From: JBCBSP01 sp039819095
GTDB taxonomy: Bacteria; Pseudomonadota; Alphaproteobacteria; Caulobacterales; Maricaulaceae
Direction: 5' to 3'
Length of the DNA: 64,000 nucleotides
Assembly: GCA_039819095.1 (NCBI GenBank)
Contig: JBCBSP010000002.1
Coordinates: 1-64,000, forward strand
The position numbers and the translations under genes are program-made. Below the pieces are notes generated by a model. It had not been told where the DNA came from and did no database searches. It saw nothing but the letters and a program-made list of their open reading frames with translations. Below are positions 42,734 to 50,716 of this stretch, in pieces; positions within the stretch are counted from its first letter, which is position 1, and every line of letters starts with the position of its first letter.

Positions 42734-43363
42734 ATGGACGTCATTACCGATCAGGAGACGCTGAAAGCCGTGCGCGACGCAGCCGTGACCCGTCCCACCC
42801 GTGAAGAAGCCGAAGAGGCCGTTCGCACCCTGCTGCTCTGGGCCGGCGACGACCCCAAGCGTGAAGGCCTTATTGAGACGCCGAAACGCGTCGTGAAAGC
42901 CTACGAAGAGTGGTTCGCCGGCTATGAACAGGACCCGATGAAAATCCTCGGCAAGCGCTTTGAGGACGTTCAGGGCTATGACGACATGGTCATGCTCACC
43001 GACATCGATGTGGAGAGCCATTGCGAGCACCACATAGCGCCGATCCTGGGCAAGGCGTGCGTCGCCTACATGCCGGACAAGGCCGTGGTCGGCATCTCGA
43101 AAATCGCCAAGGTGGTCGAGGCCTTCTCCAAGCGCCTGCAGACCCAGGAGACGATGACCGCGCAGATCGCCGACGCGATCGAGGCCTCCATGAACCCACG
43201 CGGCGTCGCGGTTTTCGTCGACGCCAAGCACCAGTGCATGACGACGCGCGGCGTGCATCACCCCAACGTGTCGACCATCACCACAACCTTCACCGGCGAG
43301 TTCCGCGCCCACGCCGAACTGCGCGACCGCTTCCTGCGTTTGGCGGAAAAGTCGCGGGCGTAA
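42734..43363 (+). CDS. folE: GTP cyclohydrolase I
   Basis: 209 aa. VESHCEHHIAPILGKACVAYMP holds the zinc Cys and His residues, and HQCMTTRGVHHPNVSTITTTFTGEF the second zinc Cys and active-site region. EAEEAVRTLLLWAGDDPKREGLIETPKRVVKAYEEWFAGY is the typical N-terminal part. It makes 7,8-dihydroneopterin triphosphate, the first step to folate. Translation is probably controlled by the structured leader described separately, and a strong terminator follows. Confidence 0.95.
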   Translation: MDVITDQETLKAVRDAAVTRPTREEAEEAVRTLLLWAGDDPKREGLIETPKRVVKAYEEWFAGYEQDPMKILGKRFEDVQGYDDMVMLTDIDVESHCEHHIAPILGKACVAYMPDKAVVGISKIAKVVEAFSKRLQTQETMTAQIADAIEASMNPRGVAVFVDAKHQCMTTRGVHHPNVSTITTTFTGEFRAHAELRDRFLRLAEKSRA

Positions 43364-43387
43364 GGCTCGCGTCCAGCCCCGAAACAG

Positions 43388-43418
43388 AAAAGGCCCGGAA
43401 GCTTTGCTCCGGGCCTTT
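43388..43418 (+). terminator. folE terminator, copy 1 of a 31-nt repeat
   Basis: The 9-bp stem AGGCCCGGA / TCCGGGCCT has an AGCTTTGC-type loop and a 7-T run after it. The 31 nt from 43388 to 43418 recur exactly at 46159-46189. Confidence 0.9.
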
Positions 43419-43431
43419 TTTTCAGGCTCGT

Positions 43432-43662
43432 CTAGCGCGAAACGAAGCCGCCATTGACGAAGATCGTCAGAGCGGTGATCCAGCCGGTTTCATCCGAGGG
43501 CAGGAAGCCGATCACCGGCGCGATCTCGGTGGGAAGCCCGAGCCGTTTATGAACGCTCGTCGCAGCGAGATAGGCGGTGGACTGCTCATTCTCCTCGCCG
43601 TGGAAGAAAGGCGTGTCGAGCGGGCCGGGCGCGACCACGTTCACCGTCACGCCGCGATCACC
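43432..43662 (-). pseudogene. Truncated short-chain dehydrogenase remnant
   Basis: Only the C-terminal third of an SDR remains. The readable frame begins GDRGVTVNVVAPGPLDTPFF after an in-frame TAA just upstream, and runs to GWITALTIFVNGGFVSR and a stop. The Rossmann motif and catalytic YxxxK part are absent. A GTG at 43650 could in principle start a 72-aa peptide, but nothing suggests function. It sits immediately inside copy 1 of the duplicated terminator, consistent with a deletion or insertion boundary. Confidence 0.8.
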
Positions 43663-43955
43663 TTAGGGTCCATGCTCAACCAGAACGACCGCAATTGACC
43701 AAAGCAACAATGACCTTATTGAACGTGAATGTCTGATAGCCAGCGCAAAGTCGCCAACCCTCAGCGCTCATCAACCCCCCAAACGGATCCTCGTGACGCT
43801 GTAGACTTACTCACCCGATGCGCGATTGTGGCGATCCTGAAGTGCGGTGCGGGCTGAATTGCAGGATCGGGCACGACTTGAAGAGGATCTGGCACGCCGC
43901 CAAAGGCTTGCACCGCTAACTTTCGCCATGTCGCAACGCTAATAAGGAGGCGAAC
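43663..43955. other. Non-coding or decayed stretch between SDR remnant and Tat-SDR
   Basis: No complete gene. On the plus strand 43841-43942 holds a 33-codon stop-to-stop frame with a strongly charged amphipathic composition (AVRAELQDRARLEEDLAR) ending 14 nt before the next gene, perhaps the tail of a lost regulator. AAGGAGG at 43944-43950 is the ribosome-binding site of the next gene. No promoter is clear. Confidence 0.4.
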
Positions 43956-44981
43956 ATGGCCAAGACACCGAACACATCCAACAACGAAAGCAGCAATCCG
44001 GGATCAGCCGCCGACACCCCGACTGGCATGGGCCGCCGTGCAATCCTGACGGGCGGCGCCATTGCTGCAGCCATCGCGGCTCCGGTCGCTTTGGGCATGG
44101 GCGGCGCCGCCGCGGCGCAGACGGCGGAAAATGGTGAAGCTAGCGGGGAGTTCGCCGGCAAAACCGTGTTCATCACCGGAGGCGCTCGCGGTATCGGCCT
44201 CGCCACGGCTGAGGCCTTTGCCCGGGGAGGCGCAGACATTGCGCTGTTCGATGTGGCGACGCGCAACCTGTCACACGTTCAGTATCCGCTCTCCTCGGAA
44301 CAGGATTTAACCAACGCCAAATCGACCATTGAAGCTCTTGGCGCGCGCTGCATGATTTTCAGAGGGGATGTACGCAGTTACACGTCGCAACTGAACGCCA
44401 TGCAGCAGGTCGTCGACACGGTCGGCAGCCTCGATATCCTCGTTGTGAATGCCGGGGTCTCACAAGTCGGCGCCATGGAGGACTTCTCGGCCGACGAGAT
44501 CAGCACGGTCTACGAAATCAATGTCGCCGGGGCCATCAAGACAACCCAGGCTGCGGTCCAATTCATGAAGCCCCAGAACTCTGGTCGCATTATCTATATA
44601 TCTTCGGCGCTTGGCCGGATGGGCAATGAACTCTTTCCAGTTTACACGTCGACGAAATGGGCGTTGATCGGTGTCGCAAAATCGGCAGCCTTATCCTATG
44701 GCCGGTCCAACATTCTTTGTAATGTCGTTGCTCCGGGGCTGGCGAACACACCGCTCGCCGACAATGAGTTCATTCTCAGCCGCATGATGCCGGGCGCCGA
44801 AAACCCGACCTTCCAGGCCCTTTCGGAAATGCTTGCGCCCGGAAATCCGATCCCAGTCGGCCATGTGGAGCCCGAAGACGTCGCCGACGTTGTCAAATTC
44901 TTTGCCAGTGAGGGGGCGTCCAAGATCACCGGTGAAGTCTTCGATGTCAGCTATGGGTCACTGGCGCGCAGCATAGCCTGA
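43956..44981 (+). CDS. Tat-signal short-chain dehydrogenase/reductase
   Basis: 341 aa with a strong AAGGAGG upstream. A polar n-region (about 1-24) is followed by GRRAILTGGAIAAAIAAPVALGMGG, a twin-arginine-type signal, and AAAAQ as a cleavage site. The SDR domain starts near residue 67: VFITGGARGIGLATAEAFARGG, VVNAGVSQVGAM, and the catalytic YTSTK with an upstream Ser. NILCNVVAPGLANTPLADNEF follows. An exported NAD(P)-dependent enzyme is unusual because the cofactor must be bound before export, which fits Tat transport. It lies in the terminator-bounded islet, convergent with an AraC regulator. Confidence 0.87.
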   Translation: MAKTPNTSNNESSNPGSAADTPTGMGRRAILTGGAIAAAIAAPVALGMGGAAAAQTAENGEASGEFAGKTVFITGGARGIGLATAEAFARGGADIALFDVATRNLSHVQYPLSSEQDLTNAKSTIEALGARCMIFRGDVRSYTSQLNAMQQVVDTVGSLDILVVNAGVSQVGAMEDFSADEISTVYEINVAGAIKTTQAAVQFMKPQNSGRIIYISSALGRMGNELFPVYTSTKWALIGVAKSAALSYGRSNILCNVVAPGLANTPLADNEFILSRMMPGAENPTFQALSEMLAPGNPIPVGHVEPEDVADVVKFFASEGASKITGEVFDVSYGSLARSIA

Positions 44982-45010
44982 TCGCGCGGATCATCATCCA
45001 AGAAACTGAA

Positions 45011-45039
45011 AGATGCCGCTCAGCAGGGCGGCATCTTTT
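45011..45039. terminator. Terminator between Tat-SDR and AraC gene
   Basis: Perfect 9-bp stem AGATGCCGC (45011-45019) / GCGGCATCT (45028-45036) followed by TTT. It sits between convergent genes. Confidence 0.8.
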
Positions 45040-45931
45040 ATGCGTAGAGGGTTTGCACGCGCGCTTCACTCGGTGGATGACCAAAGCGCTTTGAATAGTC
45101 CCGGCTGAATTGATTGGCGCTTTCATAGCCGACCGTAAAGGCCGCAGACGAAACGCTGCAATCATCAAGGAGTAGAAGATTGCGAGCCTCTGACAGGCGC
45201 AAGGACTTCACATATTGTAGCGGCGTGGCGCCTGTGATTTTGCGGAACTTCTGGTGAAATGACGACTCGCTCATTCCGGCTTCTCTTGCGATCGCACTGA
45301 CAGGAAGCGTCTGAGAATAGTTTTTTCGGACAAAATCAATGGCCCGCGAAATGGCTGAGGCTCCGCTGTCTGCCGTGGCGAGCTCTCGTAGCATCGCCGC
45401 ATGGGGCGCTTGAAGCAGGCGCAGATGCATTTCTTGATGGACGCTGTCAGCCAGCAGCGCGGCATCGACAGGATTCTGGAGGATTCCGAGCATCCGGTGA
45501 ATAACGCCCAGAAGTGCTTGCTCAGCCTGGCTTGCAGAGACCGAAAAGGCCTTTTCGCCATGCTCGCCCAGGTGCTTGATCTGGGCATGAAGCCCGCGGA
45601 CGATCTTCATGTCGATCCGAATAATCAGCGCGATGTAGGGCTTTTCGGAGCTCGCTTCAGTGATCCGCGCATGCACTGGCACATGGTGGCTGATCAGAAT
45701 CGAGTCCCCTGCGCGCAAGTCCAGCGTCCGGCCATCGATGACAGTCTGCTTGGCTCCCTGAAGAATGAGGCAAAGCGCAGGCTCATACATCGTCTCGAAC
45801 AATTCCGATGGGGCATTGACGGCGAAGCCAAAGACCGTGTCGGAAAAGACGGTTCTTCCAGAATCCGTAGACTTCCTAAGTTCGGCTTTTACCGTTTCGC
45901 AAATTGCCTCAATCATGACTGAGTCTTCCAT
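45038..45931 (-). CDS. AraC-family transcriptional regulator (AraC_N type)
   Basis: 297 aa. The N-terminal cupin-like ligand domain (about 20-170) has SELFETMYEPALCLILQGAKQTVIDGRTLDLRAGDSILISHHVPVHARI. The C-terminal double helix-turn-helix (about 195-290) has VSAIAREAGMSESSFHQKFRKITGATPLQYVKSLRLSEARNLLL and AFTVGYESANQFSRDYSKRFGHPPSEARV. Base composition is less GC-rich than the flanking core genes (29 of 60 bases in 45301-45360). Regulators of this type often control a neighbouring oxidoreductase; here the Tat-SDR is convergent rather than divergent. Confidence 0.88.
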   Translation of the reverse strand: MEDSVMIEAICETVKAELRKSTDSGRTVFSDTVFGFAVNAPSELFETMYEPALCLILQGAKQTVIDGRTLDLRAGDSILISHHVPVHARITEASSEKPYIALIIRIDMKIVRGLHAQIKHLGEHGEKAFSVSASQAEQALLGVIHRMLGILQNPVDAALLADSVHQEMHLRLLQAPHAAMLRELATADSGASAISRAIDFVRKNYSQTLPVSAIAREAGMSESSFHQKFRKITGATPLQYVKSLRLSEARNLLLLDDCSVSSAAFTVGYESANQFSRDYSKRFGHPPSEARVQTLYA

Positions 45932-46158
45932 CCGGGTTCAGGGCGAATTTAACGTAATCCAAAAATGGACGCATCACGACGCGGTGAGAAAACGGTTCCT
46001 TACAATCGTTGCTACTGATGGCCCTGAGCCATCCAACATAATCACCGCGGCCCAGCCAGCCCGCCGCCGTGATCACAACCGGAAACTCCAGCTTCCGGCG
46101 GTCCAACGTTGGGTTCAGAGCAGATTGAGTATGGGGTCCAGGCCAGATCGCTCTAGAA
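45932..46158. other. Intergenic region between AraC gene and second terminator copy
   Basis: No convincing gene. It should contain the AraC gene promoter on the minus strand, near the AT-richer 45940-46010 stretch. No repeat or RNA gene is recognised. Confidence 0.35.
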
Positions 46159-46189
46159 AAAAGGCCCGGAAGCTTTGCTCCGGGCCTTT
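46159..46189 (-). terminator. sppA terminator, copy 2 of the 31-nt repeat
   Basis: Identical over 31 nt to 43388-43418. Read on the minus strand the stem is followed by a run of T (CCTTTTTTCTAG), so it terminates sppA. Confidence 0.88.
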
Positions 46190-46213
46190 CTTCGTCTGGG
46201 TTTTCAGGCCGGT

Positions 46214-48082
46214 TTAATGCGCCTGTCGGACCGCCTCGCAGGTCAAGCAGCTGGCGTACATGCCGTTGGGATCATTCATCATGTTGATCCGCTGCAGCTC
46301 CTCATTGGCCGTTTGCAGCGCCGCTCCGAGCGGGCTGTTGGCCACGGCGTTCTCACCGATCACCGAAGCCAGCGCTTCGGCTGCGCCAAGATCAGCCAGG
46401 AAGGCTTCAAAGCCTTCCAGCTCGTTCTCGATCAGCTTCACGGTGTAATCGTCCGCTTCAAGACCGGCGCGTTCAGCGGCGGCCGCGACCGCCTCGTCAA
46501 ACCCGCCAAGCTGGTCCACAAGGCCGCGTTCGAGCGCCTGGCTTCCGGTCCAGACCCGGCCCTGCGCCACGGCGTCGACCTCATCACGGGTCATGCCGCG
46601 CGCCTCGCCAACGACGGATAGGAAGAGCTCGTAACCCGCCTCGATATTCATCTGCAGCAGCTCATTCCACGTCTCGTTGACGCCCCGTTCCAGCGCAATG
46701 CCGCCAGCAGAGTTGGTCTGACCGAAACCATCGGAAAAGACGCCCACTTCGGCCAGCGTGTTCTCGATGGTCGGGATGAAGCCGAAAATGCCGATCGAGC
46801 CGGTGATGGTCGTCGGTTCGGCCCAGATCTCATGCGCCGGGGTGGAGATCCAGTACCCGCCGGACGCTGCAACACCGCCCATGGAGGCGATGACGATCTT
46901 GCCGTCTTCACGGGCACGCTCCAGCTCCTCGCGAATGACCTCGGAGGCGAAGACCGAACCGCCGCCTGAATCCACGCGCAGAACGATGGCTTTGACAGTG
47001 TCGTCGAGCCGCGCGCGGCGGATGAGCGCGGCATGCGCATCGCCGCCAATCGTGCCGCCATCGGCATTGCCGTCGATGATGGAGCCCACGGCCATGACCA
47101 CGGCCACGACATTCTCGCCATGGCTGACATCCTCGCGGCGATCGGCGAGGTATTCGAAGAAACCGCTCGCCTTGAAGCTTTCGGCTTCATCGTCGCGCCC
47201 GAAGCGCTCTTCCATGGCATCCTTCCAGGCGGCCCGGCTGACGACTTCGTCGGCCAGACCCGCATTGAGAGCCAGCATGGCCGTATCGCGCCCGGACGCT
47301 TCATAGAGCGCGAGCACATCATCGCCATAGGTCTGAAGCGCGCCATCGCTCAGCTCGCGCGAAGCTTCCACGCGGTCCTGATAGGCGTTCCAGATATCCC
47401 CGAAGAGGAAGCGGTTCGCCTCTTCAGCCGCCGGCGACATCTCATCGCCCAGGAAGGGCTCAAGCGCGCTCTTGAACGTGCCGACGCGATAGACGTTCAC
47501 CGTGACGTTCAGCCGGTCAAGAAGCGAGCGGAAATAGGTGCGATAGATCGCATATCCGCTCACATCGACCCCGCCGAGCGCATGCACAGCGATATTGTCC
47601 GCCTCGGCGGCCAGGAAGTACCCGCCCATGCCGACGCCTTCGGTGTAGACATGGATTTCCTTGCCGGCCTCGCGGAAGGCGGCCATTTCCTCGGCGATTT
47701 CGTGCATCGCCGCTGGCGTGGCGCCGGCGAGCCCGTCAAAATTGGCCACGATTGCTGTGACATCTTCATCGGCTGCGGCCAGGCGCAGACCCTCGACGAC
47801 ATCGCGCAGGAGGATCTCATTGGAAGGCCCGCCGCCAAGCAGCGCTGTGGTGAACGCATCACCCGGCGCAACGCGGGTCTTTTCCTCTACGATTGCGCCA
47901 GCCGGCTCAAAGCGCAGCACGCCGTTGTCGGATAGCTCGAACTCGTCACCGCCAAAGATCGCGCCCAGGAGCGCAAACAGCACGATAATGATCAGAATAA
48001 GCCCGATAACGCGCATGATGGCGTGCTGGACATGCCCCAGCCAGCGCCACGCGCCTCCAAAGAAATTGCCAACAGCGGCCAT
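46214..48082 (-). CDS. sppA: Signal peptide peptidase SppA, 67K type
   Basis: 622 aa, the length of the double-domain E. coli-type enzyme. An N-terminal membrane anchor (about 20-45, HAIMRVIGLILIIIVLFALLGAIFGG) is followed by two protease repeats. The Lys of the dyad is expected in VYRVGTFKSALEPFLGDEMS, and the Ser nucleophile in IASMGGVAASGGYWISTPAHEIWAEPTTITGSIGIFGF. It degrades cleaved signal peptides on the periplasmic side of the inner membrane. The C-terminus has a CLTC pair. Confidence 0.92.
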   Translation of the reverse strand: MAAVGNFFGGAWRWLGHVQHAIMRVIGLILIIIVLFALLGAIFGGDEFELSDNGVLRFEPAGAIVEEKTRVAPGDAFTTALLGGGPSNEILLRDVVEGLRLAAADEDVTAIVANFDGLAGATPAAMHEIAEEMAAFREAGKEIHVYTEGVGMGGYFLAAEADNIAVHALGGVDVSGYAIYRTYFRSLLDRLNVTVNVYRVGTFKSALEPFLGDEMSPAAEEANRFLFGDIWNAYQDRVEASRELSDGALQTYGDDVLALYEASGRDTAMLALNAGLADEVVSRAAWKDAMEERFGRDDEAESFKASGFFEYLADRREDVSHGENVVAVVMAVGSIIDGNADGGTIGGDAHAALIRRARLDDTVKAIVLRVDSGGGSVFASEVIREELERAREDGKIVIASMGGVAASGGYWISTPAHEIWAEPTTITGSIGIFGFIPTIENTLAEVGVFSDGFGQTNSAGGIALERGVNETWNELLQMNIEAGYELFLSVVGEARGMTRDEVDAVAQGRVWTGSQALERGLVDQLGGFDEAVAAAAERAGLEADDYTVKLIENELEGFEAFLADLGAAEALASVIGENAVANSPLGAALQTANEELQRINMMNDPNGMYASCLTCEAVRQAH

Positions 48083-48198
48083 GAGAATTCCCCTCGGTTA
48101 AGCCCCATTTCGGCGCGCACACTGACGCCAGCGCCCGCTCCTGTCCAGCCCACAGGCGCGGGCGCAGCGTCCTTACGGTATGCAGGTCCGTTCGGTCT

Positions 48199-48744
48199 TC
48201 AGCCGGGCTCCTGCTCCACCAGATATGCCGGTGGGTTGTCGGCGGCGCGTAGGGCGGCTTCGGTCAGCAGACCGCGCGAGCCGGTCTCATCTTGCAGAAT
48301 AAAGGTCATGGCGGTGATCCTCCATTCGCCCGCCTGACGCATCAGTCTGAACTCATACGTTCCGCGAACGCTCCAGACTGCACCGTCAAGCCAGTGATCG
48401 GCCTCAACGCTGGAACGGACCTCGGCGCGATCATCGTCCAGCACGACCGTGAGCGCCCGCTGGACATGATGCGTCCGATCAAAGCCGGGAAGCAGGCTCG
48501 CCCAGTCGCTGAGCAGGACTTTTGCCGGCACTGTGGCCGCAGGGGCGCCGGAGAGCGTTGAGTAATTGACCGCAATATTCGGCGCAAAGATCTGCTCCAG
48601 AGCGGCGAAATCACCGCGATCAGCCAGATCACTGACAGCCTGAACCTGCGCTGCCACGTCAGCATGGTCGGCGGCCTGGCCCGCGGGGGAAAGGGCGGCG
48701 ACCCACAGGGCCGCCGCGCCAAAGAGTTGAACGGACATGATCAT
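48199..48744 (-). CDS. Secreted NTF2/SnoaL-like protein
   Basis: 181 aa. A signal peptide (MIMSVQLFGAAALWVAALSPAGQA) precedes a cone-shaped SnoaL-like fold: QVQAVSDLADRGDFAALEQIFAPNIAVNYSTLSG, then RTHHVQRALTVVLDDDRAEVRSSVEADHWL and GTYEFRLMRQAGEWRITAMTFI. Such domains are ligand-binding or small enzymes. The start overlaps the stop of the alpha/beta hydrolase by 4 nt, so the two act in one operon and probably in the same compartment. Confidence 0.82.
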   Translation of the reverse strand: MIMSVQLFGAAALWVAALSPAGQAADHADVAAQVQAVSDLADRGDFAALEQIFAPNIAVNYSTLSGAPAATVPAKVLLSDWASLLPGFDRTHHVQRALTVVLDDDRAEVRSSVEADHWLDGAVWSVRGTYEFRLMRQAGEWRITAMTFILQDETGSRGLLTEAALRAADNPPAYLVEQEPG

Positions 48745-49715
48745 CCTCTCCCCTGGTCAAGCGTTTCGGCAAAGTGGGCCGCCACCGCATCGCTGGACCG
48801 CTGCACCGCCTCAGGCTGATCGTAGAAGTTGAACTGGCTGACCCCATCCAGCCAGAGCGCGCGTTTGGGCGCTTCGGTGCGCTCATAGAAGCGATGGGCG
48901 CCCTGCGGGATGGCCGCCGCTTCTGAGTGGATGATGGCGACTGGGTCGGTGAGATGATCGGCGATTTCCAGCGCGTCGAAGCTCAGCCAGCCTTCCCAGG
49001 ACGCGACGTTGAACGCATTGACGTAGTCAGCGATCGCCCCGCGCTCAGGATCGACATAATAGGCCGCCTGATACATCAACGAGGCCTCGTTGGTGGCGCT
49101 CGCCGCTTCGATCATCACCGGCTCGCCGGTCTCGGCAAAAACGGCCTCTGCCGCGCGACCGGTTTCGATCAGGCCAGCAACATTTTCAGCGCCGCCATAA
49201 ACCGCGTCAACAATCTCAGCATCGTGCAGCCACGGTGCGACCAGGCCCACCGAGGCTATGTCCTCGCTCATGGAAGCCGCAGCGACCATGTATCCGGCGC
49301 TGGCGCAGATACCGAGCCCGCCAACACGCGCAGCATCAATGTCTGAGCGCGATGCCAGATAGGCGGCTGCGGCGATGATGTCTTCAGTCTTGCGGACCGG
49401 GCTTTCCAGCTGACGCGGTGCACCCTCGCTCTCACCCCAACCGCGAAAGTCAAAGGCGAGCGCCGCATAGCCGCGTTCGGCGAGCTCGGCGGCATAGGTC
49501 GCCGGCATCTGTTCTTTGACCGTGGTCCAGGCGCCGGTCACGACCACCGCCGGCAGGCGCTGCGTGCTGGAAGCCCCGTCCGGCAGGTAAAGGTTTCCAA
49601 CCAGCGTCTCGCCCTGGCTTTCAAACGTGACGCGAACCGGCTCGATCGCCTGGCCGGATGCAGCGAAGCTCAAGGCCGCGATGGCCGCAGCAGTGGTGGT
49701 TTTGATCAAGGTCAT
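48741..49715 (-). CDS. Secreted alpha/beta hydrolase, dienelactone-like
   Basis: 324 aa. A signal peptide (MTLIKTTTAAAIAALSFAASGQA) precedes a hydrolase fold: LPAVVVTGAWTTVKEQMPATYAAELAERGYAALAFDFRGWGESEG. The nucleophile elbow reads LGICASAGYM, which places a Cys where serine hydrolases have Ser. The usual terminal His region reads GVSQFNFYDQPEAV, with Gln where related proteins often have His. It may therefore be a low-activity or divergent hydrolase. It is upstream of, and coupled to, the NTF2-like gene. Confidence 0.83.
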   Translation of the reverse strand: MTLIKTTTAAAIAALSFAASGQAIEPVRVTFESQGETLVGNLYLPDGASSTQRLPAVVVTGAWTTVKEQMPATYAAELAERGYAALAFDFRGWGESEGAPRQLESPVRKTEDIIAAAAYLASRSDIDAARVGGLGICASAGYMVAAASMSEDIASVGLVAPWLHDAEIVDAVYGGAENVAGLIETGRAAEAVFAETGEPVMIEAASATNEASLMYQAAYYVDPERGAIADYVNAFNVASWEGWLSFDALEIADHLTDPVAIIHSEAAAIPQGAHRFYERTEAPKRALWLDGVSQFNFYDQPEAVQRSSDAVAAHFAETLDQGRG

Positions 49716-49806
49716 GTGGTGTCTCCATCCGTGGTGATTCAGGCCAGAACGGCCCGTCGCGATGGAGAATGGCGAAGGTGCGCGCGGATCGATTGAAGCG
49801 GCTTGC

Positions 49807-50706
49807 CTAATCGTTTGTACGATCTTGCTTCAACGTCTCTCGAAACTGGCTGGGCGTGCGCCCGGTGATCGCCTTGAAGGTTCGGCTCAAATGCGCCTGA
49901 TCTGAAAAACCGCAGGCCAGCGCGATCTCAACCATGGACATGGCCGGTTCGGCGAGAAGCCGTTCTGCCTGTTCGACCCGGTAGCGTCGCACGAACTGGT
50001 AGGGCGGCTCGCCGATCGTGGTGCGAAACAGCCGTGCGAAATGATAAGGGCTGAGGCCGGCAATGGCCGCCATGTCGTCCAGCGTGATCCGCTCAGAAAA
50101 GCGCTCGCGCACCAGATCAAGGACGGCCTTATAGTGACGGGCGGTGAAACTGCGCGTGAAGGCGTACTCGTCCTCGCGCTCCAGCCCGTATTTCTGGATC
50201 AGCTTGACCAGAAACACGCGCGCCAGAGATTCATAAAGCACTGCGGAGGCCGCCCCTCCGGTACGGATCGCGGACACCAAGCCTCTGGCCGCCTCGGCAA
50301 GGTCCGCATCAACAAATTGCGGCTCGTCGCGCAGCTGCGCCTCGGTCAACGTTAGGCCCAGCTCCGATCCTGCAAACCGCTCCAGCTTGACCGGCTCGCA
50401 GGTGATAACGATGCACTGTGAGCGCTCATGCCAGCGCCAGCCGCTTTCCACGCCGGCCGGCGTGACCACGATCTCGTTCTGGTTAAAAGTGAAGTCGCGA
50501 TGCTCGCCATCGCGCCAGTTCTCCACCCGCAGCGGCTTCGGATGCAGATTGATCAGGATGTGGTGCTGCGCGAAGCGCTCGGTCGGCATAGAGGCCGGCT
50601 CGGCCTCGAAATACTCACAGGTCAGCAGGTCCGCCGCACTGGCGCGCGCAACCGCCTTGCTTTCGACCAACGGTCCGGACGGGTAGACATCCTGATAACG
50701 GCGCAT
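49807..50706 (-). CDS. AraC-family transcriptional regulator
   Basis: 299 aa from ATG 50706 (MRRYQDVYPSGPLVES); the upstream ATG at 50766 overlaps phoD and is rejected. The N-terminal sensing domain has FAQHHILINLHPKPLRVENWRDGEHRDFTFNQNEIVVTPAG. The C-terminal HTH pair has ITLDDMAAIAGLSPYHFARLFRTTIGEPPYQFVRRYRVEQAERLLAE and VEIALACGFSDQAHLSRTFKAITGRTPSQFRETL. It starts 10 nt after the phoD stop on the same strand and lies upstream of the alpha/beta hydrolase, so it could regulate either unit. Confidence 0.87.
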   Translation of the reverse strand: MRRYQDVYPSGPLVESKAVARASAADLLTCEYFEAEPASMPTERFAQHHILINLHPKPLRVENWRDGEHRDFTFNQNEIVVTPAGVESGWRWHERSQCIVITCEPVKLERFAGSELGLTLTEAQLRDEPQFVDADLAEAARGLVSAIRTGGAASAVLYESLARVFLVKLIQKYGLEREDEYAFTRSFTARHYKAVLDLVRERFSERITLDDMAAIAGLSPYHFARLFRTTIGEPPYQFVRRYRVEQAERLLAEPAMSMVEIALACGFSDQAHLSRTFKAITGRTPSQFRETLKQDRTND

Positions 50707-50716
50707 GGCCGCCCGC

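Noticed and set aside
43021..43698. 225-codon plus-strand frame running past folE
   Set aside because: It is out of frame with folE, crosses the folE terminator and has no recognisable domain.
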